Source: Candidatus Nomurabacteria bacterium
GTDB lineage: Bacteria; Patescibacteriota; Minisyncoccia; Phycocordibacterales; CALRBL01
Assembly: GCA_943354075.1 (NCBI GenBank)
Contig: CALRBL010000022.1
Coordinates: 1 to 8,142 of the forward strand
DNA: 8,142 nt
Direction of reading: 5' to 3'
The stretch's first letter is position 1. Each line of letters begins with the position of its first letter. The translations under genes and the position numbers were made by a program. Of this stretch, positions 4,505-8,142 are shown one piece after another. Under the pieces are notes generated by a model. That model saw only the letters and a program-made list of their open reading frames with translations. It was not told where the DNA came from and ran no database searches.

Positions 4505-5239
4505 ATGAAAAAAGAAGTAATACCTATGGAGTTTGAGAATCTCGGCCCTGAAAAAAAAGCAGAGAGTCAGCTTGAAAAGGCAGAAGCAAATGCAAAAGAA
4601 AAAGAAAAAGAGAAACCTTTAGATTTGGACGGCCAGCTCACAAGTATTGAAGGGTCTCTTGCAAGCACACAATCAGAAATCCAGAGGCTTTCGGCATCAT
4701 TGGAAAAGGGGAACGGAGATCTTGCACTCATAAGAAATAATCTTGGAATCGAAAACCCCAAAGGTGAAAAAACCTTTGAAGAGCAGGAAAACGAAGAAAA
4801 ACTGCGACAGCTCAGGGAACAGGAAGCAGAACTACTTGAGGAAAAAGAGCAAGTGGAAATAGTTCAGGAACTGAACGTAATATTCCTTCAGATGGTGCAA
4901 TTGAAAAAGCTGGCTCCAGATGAATTGCGGTTCGTCATCGAAAATGGCACTAGGTCAGACGGAACCGAATTTGAATCCAAAAGCGGCAAAGTGGACCCTA
5001 GGATTGTTAGAAGCATGGCTGAAGCAGCAGAAAGCGGCGCAGAACAACTTACTGCTTCCATATTAAAGATTTTCATGAAGGTAGTCGAAGGAATGGTAAA
5101 AGCCATCTTTATTGCTGTAAAGGCAGTAGTTGGCGCTGCTGCAGCCCTATCAGGTTCATCTGAATCCTCTTCGAACAATGGAGAATCGCCAGTCGCATTG
5201 GAAAATGGCACACCACTTGCGATTGAAGACAAGAAGTAA
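4505..5239 (+). CDS. Coiled-coil protein with hydrophobic C-terminal helix, 244 aa
   Basis: I recognise no family. The N-terminal half is highly charged: an Lys/Glu-rich stretch (about residues 15-38), a probable coiled coil (about 42-70) and a second long helix rich in Glu, Gln and Lys (about 88-135). A middle segment (VDPRIVRSMAEAAESGAEQL) leads to a long hydrophobic or amphipathic helix (about 184-215, Ala/Val-rich), and the tail is Ser/Asn-rich and acidic. This fits a structural or membrane-associating protein, but that is inference. The start is ambiguous. ATG 4505 sits just after the -10 boxes. ATG 4526 has AAGAAG ending about 8 nt upstream and would give 237 residues. No terminator is visible after the stop. 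Confidence 0.72.
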   Translation: MKKEVIPMEFENLGPEKKAESQLEKAEANAKEKEKEKPLDLDGQLTSIEGSLASTQSEIQRLSASLEKGNGDLALIRNNLGIENPKGEKTFEEQENEEKLRQLREQEAELLEEKEQVEIVQELNVIFLQMVQLKKLAPDELRFVIENGTRSDGTEFESKSGKVDPRIVRSMAEAAESGAEQLTASILKIFMKVVEGMVKAIFIAVKAVVGAAAALSGSSESSSNNGESPVALENGTPLAIEDKK

Positions 5240-5428
5240 CGAAGGATGAGGATTTGAATCCATCTCTAGCCTAAGAATACCTAATTTAATCTCTTCCCTC
5301 CTGCCCAAAGCGACAATATAGATGATTCCCTTTTCCCTAGACATCTTGAGATAGAGGGGGTTTCGAGTGAAGGACTCAGGAGACTAATTTCTCTGAATAA
5401 AGAAGGAGAGGCTTAACAGGATCTATTT

Positions 5429-5437
5429 TGATATACT
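5429..5437 (+). promoter_or_regulatory. Extended -10 box TGA-TATACT, 7 nt before the MBL gene
   Basis: TATACT (5432-5437) with TG at 5429-5430 ends exactly 7 nt before the ATG at 5445. There is no Shine-Dalgarno sequence between them. The purine stretch AGAAGGAGAGG (5401-5411) lies too far upstream to serve the start codon. Confidence 0.55.
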
Positions 5438-5444
5438 TATAAGT

Positions 5445-6083
5445 ATGAAAATCACCAAACTTGGCCACTGCTGCCTTATTATCGAAATTGATGGCGTTCG
5501 TTTCCTTACTGACCCCGGCAATTACACCACCGCACAAAATGAAGTTGAGAACATCGATGCCATCGTTATTAGTCACGAACACACCGATCATTTTCATGTT
5601 GAATCTTTGAAAAAGGTACTTTTAAATAATCCAAAAGCTCAAATAATTACGAATGAATCTGTGGGGAAAATCCTCGAAACCGAAGGACTTGCATATATCT
5701 GTATTGGTGATGGTGAGAGCATTGCAATTAACGGTGTCGAAATATACGGTCATGGTAGCAAGCACGCACCGATATATCACGACTACGAACAAGTTGAGAA
5801 TACCGGCTACATGTTCGGACGAAGAGTCTTCTACCCTGGAGATGAACTGCATGTACCGAGAGTTGTCCCTGTGGAAATCTTGGCGTTCCCCGTGACCGCT
5901 CCATGGCTGACCATTGCTGATGCAGTAGACTATGTACTCAAAGTAAAGCCGAAAATTGCCTTCCCTGTCCACGATGGAAACCTTGTTCGTCACGGTCTGA
6001 CCAATCGCCTCCCCGCACTCAAGCTTCCAGAAGCTGGCATACAATTCGTACCGATGGAACTTGGAAAAGAATACGAGTTCTGA
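5445..6083 (+). CDS. MBL-fold metal-dependent hydrolase (UlaG/UPF0173-like), 212 aa
   Basis: The N-terminus MKITKLGHCCLIIEIDGVRFLTDPG is the typical opening of the UlaG-like branch of the metallo-beta-lactamase fold. The metal site is complete: H44, H46, D48 and H49 in HEHTDH, H107 in GSKHAPIY, D133 in YPGDEL and H176 in FPVHDG. These should bind two metal ions in the cytoplasm. UlaG itself is an L-ascorbate-6-phosphate lactonase. Related bacterial proteins are mostly uncharacterised, so the substrate is unknown. The length is close to that usual for the family. It stands alone, with its own -10 box just before the ATG, and tRNA-Val follows about 107 nt after the stop. Confidence 0.9.
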   Translation: MKITKLGHCCLIIEIDGVRFLTDPGNYTTAQNEVENIDAIVISHEHTDHFHVESLKKVLLNNPKAQIITNESVGKILETEGLAYICIGDGESIAINGVEIYGHGSKHAPIYHDYEQVENTGYMFGRRVFYPGDELHVPRVVPVEILAFPVTAPWLTIADAVDYVLKVKPKIAFPVHDGNLVRHGLTNRLPALKLPEAGIQFVPMELGKEYEF

Positions 6084-6116
6084 TAAAGTCACCATGTCTG
6101 GCATTGTCATACATAT

Positions 6117-6138
6117 GCGCGGTTAGCTGTTTTGGTAG
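6117..6138 (+). pseudogene. Partial duplicate of the 5' part of tRNA-Val
   Basis: The 12 bases GCGCGGTTAGCT (6117-6128) and TTGGTAG (6132-6138) are identical to the first part of the tRNA at 6191, at the same spacing, with three mismatches between them. The ATAT before it also matches. The copy is offset by 74 nt, about one tRNA length. The anticodon and T arms are absent, so it cannot be a functional tRNA. Confidence 0.7.
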
Positions 6139-6190
6139 GTATGGACAAATATCGCAATAAGAGAAAGTTATTTAGATATGGTTTATATAT

Positions 6191-6263
6191 GCGCGGTTAG
6201 CTCAGTTGGTAGAGCGCCACATTGACGTTGTGGATGTCACAGGTTCGAATCCTGTATCGCGCA
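6191..6263 (+). tRNA. tRNA-Val (anticodon GAC)
   Basis: The full cloverleaf is visible. The acceptor stem is GCGCGGT with ATCGCGC (one G-T pair), the D arm GCTC/GAGC, the anticodon stem CCACA/TGTGG with loop TTGACGT, the variable loop ATGTC, and the T arm ACAGG/CCTGT with loop TTCGAAT. The discriminator base is A. CCA is not encoded, so it must be added enzymatically. Position 37 is G, where A is usual for valine tRNAs. Confidence 0.96.
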
Positions 6264-6272
6264 CACTGGACA

Positions 6273-6279
6273 TTTTTTT
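6273..6279 (+). terminator. T7 tract after tRNA-Val, possible termination site
   Basis: Seven T follow 9 nt after the tRNA end. No separate hairpin is present; the tRNA acceptor and T arms could provide the structure. The tract lies directly beside the stop codon of the convergent phosphoesterase gene. Confidence 0.35.
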
Positions 6280-6280
6280 C

Positions 6281-7273
6281 TTAGTACCCCGACACTATTT
6301 CAAAACTATCAATCGTTTCTGCAGCGATATTTTTGAACTCGCACTTCCCCTTCTTTGGATCAGTGGTCGAACCGAACGTACAAAATAATGCTCCGGGTTT
6401 TGCATTGTTAAGAGAAGTGTAAACAGAATCCCACCATGCACCTGTCGCCTGTCCCTGAGGTCGCACACTTTTTCCTCCAATCCCCGAAACAAATGCCATG
6501 GCAACACCTTCTTTAAACACAAATGGTGAAGTGGTGGTAGCAACCGTATGCTCACTCATATCCGAGAGAAGATACGTTCGTGAATACGAATGTTCATGTC
6601 CTGTTGCAATCATCGCACCTTCTTCCCTGCACGCTTCATAGATATCCCATCCCACCTCGTCACCTTTTGAACCCATCTGCATTTTATGTTGATTCTTATG
6701 CCATCCACACACACGCCAATCATCGGTGCTCGACGCAAAATGATCTTTTACAAATTTCACATGGGAAAGATTGCGAGCATCACCAATCTTTTCACTCAAC
6801 AATCCTGTGGTTGAAAGTACAAAATGAATATTTTTGAAATGACACGAAATATCAACAGCAATATCTCCTTCACATTCCAATCCTTCTATTTTTCCCATTA
6901 AATCATTCACTTCTGCTTTATATCCTTCCCATTGTGCTTCTTCATGATTTCCAAGAAGTGCGAGATACGGCACATCATCCCCAAGAACACCTGCAATTTG
7001 CTCTCTCCATAAATCAGGCCTGTCCAAATATTCAAAATCTCCAAGATGAAGAACAAGGTCTACTTTCTCAGCTTTCACCAAACGAAGCACTGCTTGCGCA
7101 TCCTCTCCATATCCTTGATCACCAAAAAATGCCACTTTAGTGCCTCCATCGAGTCGATCTACAGCTTCAAAAAAATGCGGAGCAAACACCTGAGGTCGTG
7201 CCTGGTATGTAGCAACAAAGGCAATGACGATGACTATAAGTGTTCCTAAAACTATCCAAAAGGCTCTTTTCAT
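6281..7273 (-). CDS. Membrane-anchored calcineurin-like metallophosphoesterase, 330 aa
   Basis: Residues 5-23 form one hydrophobic helix after MKR, an uncleaved signal anchor or signal peptide, so the enzyme should act outside the cytoplasmic membrane. The metallophosphatase motifs follow in order: D52 in FFGDQGYG, D79 in LHLGDF, N109 and H110 in LLGNHEE, H192 in GWHKNQHKMQMG, and H226/H228 in TGHEHSYSRTY. The FGDQG and GHEHSYSRT forms resemble purple acid phosphatase and alkaline phosphatase D relatives, so a phosphomonoester or diester substrate is likely but not decided. The gene converges on tRNA-Val and diverges from tsaD, with 14 nt between the two start codons. TATACT lies 7 nt before its ATG, and there is no Shine-Dalgarno sequence. 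Confidence 0.9.
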   Translation of the reverse strand: MKRAFWIVLGTLIVIVIAFVATYQARPQVFAPHFFEAVDRLDGGTKVAFFGDQGYGEDAQAVLRLVKAEKVDLVLHLGDFEYLDRPDLWREQIAGVLGDDVPYLALLGNHEEAQWEGYKAEVNDLMGKIEGLECEGDIAVDISCHFKNIHFVLSTTGLLSEKIGDARNLSHVKFVKDHFASSTDDWRVCGWHKNQHKMQMGSKGDEVGWDIYEACREEGAMIATGHEHSYSRTYLLSDMSEHTVATTTSPFVFKEGVAMAFVSGIGGKSVRPQGQATGAWWDSVYTSLNNAKPGALFCTFGSTTDPKKGKCEFKNIAAETIDSFEIVSGY

Positions 7274-7276
7274 AGT

Positions 7277-7282
7277 AAGAAG
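7277..7282 (+). promoter_or_regulatory. Possible ribosome binding site of tsaD
   Basis: AAGAAG lies 5 nt before the ATG at 7288. It is one of the few Shine-Dalgarno-like sequences in the window. No good -10 box sits 7-8 nt before this start, so tsaD probably has a leadered mRNA whose promoter lies inside the phosphoesterase gene. Confidence 0.4.
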
Positions 7283-7286
7283 TATA
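7281..7286 (-). promoter_or_regulatory. -10 box TATACT of the phosphoesterase gene
   Basis: Read on the minus strand, TATACT ends 7 nt before the ATG at 7273. The box therefore overlaps the ribosome binding region and lies 1 nt before the start of tsaD on the other strand. Any -35 element would lie inside the tsaD coding region. Confidence 0.5.
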
Positions 7287-7287
7287 T

Positions 7288-8142
7288 ATGAATATATTGA
7301 GTATCGAAACCTCTTGCGACGAAACGGCTGTTGCGGTGCTTTCTTGCCAAGGCGATCCTCGAAGTGAGGACCTCGAACATGCTTTTTCTTTCAAAGTGCT
7401 CGGCAATGCACTCCATTCGCAAATCAGCTCACATGAGCAGTTCGGAGGAGTGGTGCCAATGCTCGCAAAACGAGAACATGCGAAGAATTTGATTCCTCTC
7501 TTTCGAGAAGCTGTTGGAGCAGCATTCTCCGAAGCAGCTTCCTCTTTTGGAGGCCCGGACCCTTCGAAGTCGGCGCACGAGGGGAGGACCGAAAAAGACG
7601 GAAGTGTGCAGGAGAAGCTGCGAAACATCTTCGGAAGAGAAACTGAATTCCTCGCTGATTTTCTTGCACTGATTGCAGACCTTCCCATGCCAGACATCGA
7701 AGCGATTGCGGTGACCTATGGACCAGGACTGGAACCTGCGCTCTGGATGGGAATTATTTTTGCAAAAGCTCTTTCGGAAACGTACAGCATCCCACTTATT
7801 CCGGTAAACCACATGGAAGGACACATCATGTCCGTGCTTCCACAAAAAATTGAATTCCCCGCTCTCGCACTCTTGATTTCCGGAGGACACACTGAACTTG
7901 TTCTCACAAAAGAGTGGGGACAATATGAAGTGATTGGACAAACACGCGACGACGCAGTCGGAGAAGCATTCGACAAAGTGGCGCGCATGCTCGATCTTCC
8001 GTATCCCGGTGGTCCTGAAATCAGCCGTCTTGCAGAACTGGAGAGGAGTGAGCTTTCCAGAAAATCTCAAACATCAACTCCTAAATATATTCTTCCCCGC
8101 CCCATGATCAATTCTAAAGATTTTGATTTCTCATTTTCAGGT
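7288..8142 (+). CDS. tsaD: tRNA N6-adenosine threonylcarbamoyltransferase TsaD (3' end outside window)
   Basis: TsaD transfers the threonylcarbamoyl group to A37 of ANN-decoding tRNAs, working with TsaB and TsaE in bacteria. The frame is open for 285 codons to the window end. Hallmarks are the ASKHA start (MNILSIETSCDETAVAV), the GGVVPMLAKREH segment, GPGL (146-149), the metal-binding pair H175 and H179 in NHMEGH, SGGHTEL (198-204), and the DDAVGEAFDKVARML and PYPGGPEI segments. In E. coli the two histidines are near residues 111 and 115, so this protein has about 64 extra residues before them. Most lie at about 77-132, a Ser/Lys/Glu-rich insertion, with a smaller one at about 20-38. The ATG at 7288 begins exactly at the conserved N-terminus. 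The C-terminal part is missing only because the window ends. Confidence 0.95.
   Translation, partial: MNILSIETSCDETAVAVLSCQGDPRSEDLEHAFSFKVLGNALHSQISSHEQFGGVVPMLAKREHAKNLIPLFREAVGAAFSEAASSFGGPDPSKSAHEGRTEKDGSVQEKLRNIFGRETEFLADFLALIADLPMPDIEAIAVTYGPGLEPALWMGIIFAKALSETYSIPLIPVNHMEGHIMSVLPQKIEFPALALLISGGHTELVLTKEWGQYEVIGQTRDDAVGEAFDKVARMLDLPYPGGPEISRLAELERSELSRKSQTSTPKYILPRPMINSKDFDFSFSG

Noticed and set aside
5238..5262. Possible T-arm of a minus-strand tRNA (TTCAAATCC)
   Set aside because: The 5-bp T stem does not close correctly, and no acceptor, D or anticodon arm can be built around it.
5156..5344. Minus-strand frame of 62 aa containing GIIYIVALGRREEIKLGIL
   Set aside because: It overlaps the end of the coiled-coil gene antisense, has no visible ribosome site or -10 box, and matches no family I can name.
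5622..6110. Minus-strand frame of 162 aa opposite the MBL hydrolase
   Set aside because: The plus strand encodes a complete metal site and a family-typical N-terminus, so this is a shadow frame.
6206..6388. Plus-strand frame of 60 aa containing GSNPVSRT
   Set aside because: Its first half is simply the tRNA-Val gene read as protein (the T arm gives GSNPVSRT), and the rest is antisense to the phosphoesterase gene.
7429..8070. Long minus-strand frame of 213 aa opposite tsaD
   Set aside because: It is a shadow of tsaD. The plus-strand frame carries all TsaD motifs, while this one has an irregular Cys/Phe/Ser-rich composition and no recognisable domain.

Overview
The window looks like a moderately AT-rich bacterial chromosome fragment, most likely from the Candidate Phyla Radiation (Patescibacteria, Parcubacteria-like). 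This assignment is inference. It rests on the TsaD sequence style (YGPGLEPALWMG and a long N-terminal insertion), a tRNA-Val without an encoded CCA end, very compact spacing, the near absence of Shine-Dalgarno sequences, and -10 boxes only 7-8 nt ahead of several start codons. Genes stop with TAA, TAG and TGA, so the standard bacterial code fits.

Left part (1-4400), accessory in character. It holds the 3' end of a PEP-CTERM surface protein gene, a small AT-rich membrane protein, an ABM-domain protein, a two-component module (a stand-alone response regulator divergent from an overlapping pair: a seven-helix membrane protein and a histidine kinase), and a GC-richer hypothetical protein. Five copies of one undescribed 50-nt element lie at the 3' ends of the plus-strand genes here. 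All have the same orientation and fixed internal spacing. Read on the minus strand, every copy encodes D-x-x-x-WLSEL-x3-R-x2-I. This gene-repeat-gene-repeat layout is the most unusual thing in the window.

Right part (4500-8142), more ordinary. It holds a coiled-coil protein, an MBL-fold hydrolase of the UlaG/UPF0173 type, tRNA-Val(GAC) preceded by a copy of its own 5' part, a membrane-anchored calcineurin-like phosphoesterase, and tsaD cut by the window end. The phosphoesterase and tsaD diverge with only 14 nt between start codons. No copies of the element were found here.

Functional links: the sensor membrane protein, kinase and receiver probably form one signalling pathway. tsaD and tRNA-Val belong to core translation. 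The other genes show no clear shared pathway. The gene-free stretch 4188-4504 contains a terminator, two competing hairpins, repeat copy 5 and a promoter. Other gaps are shorter than 300 nt; in 5240-5431 I see no gene or conserved structure.
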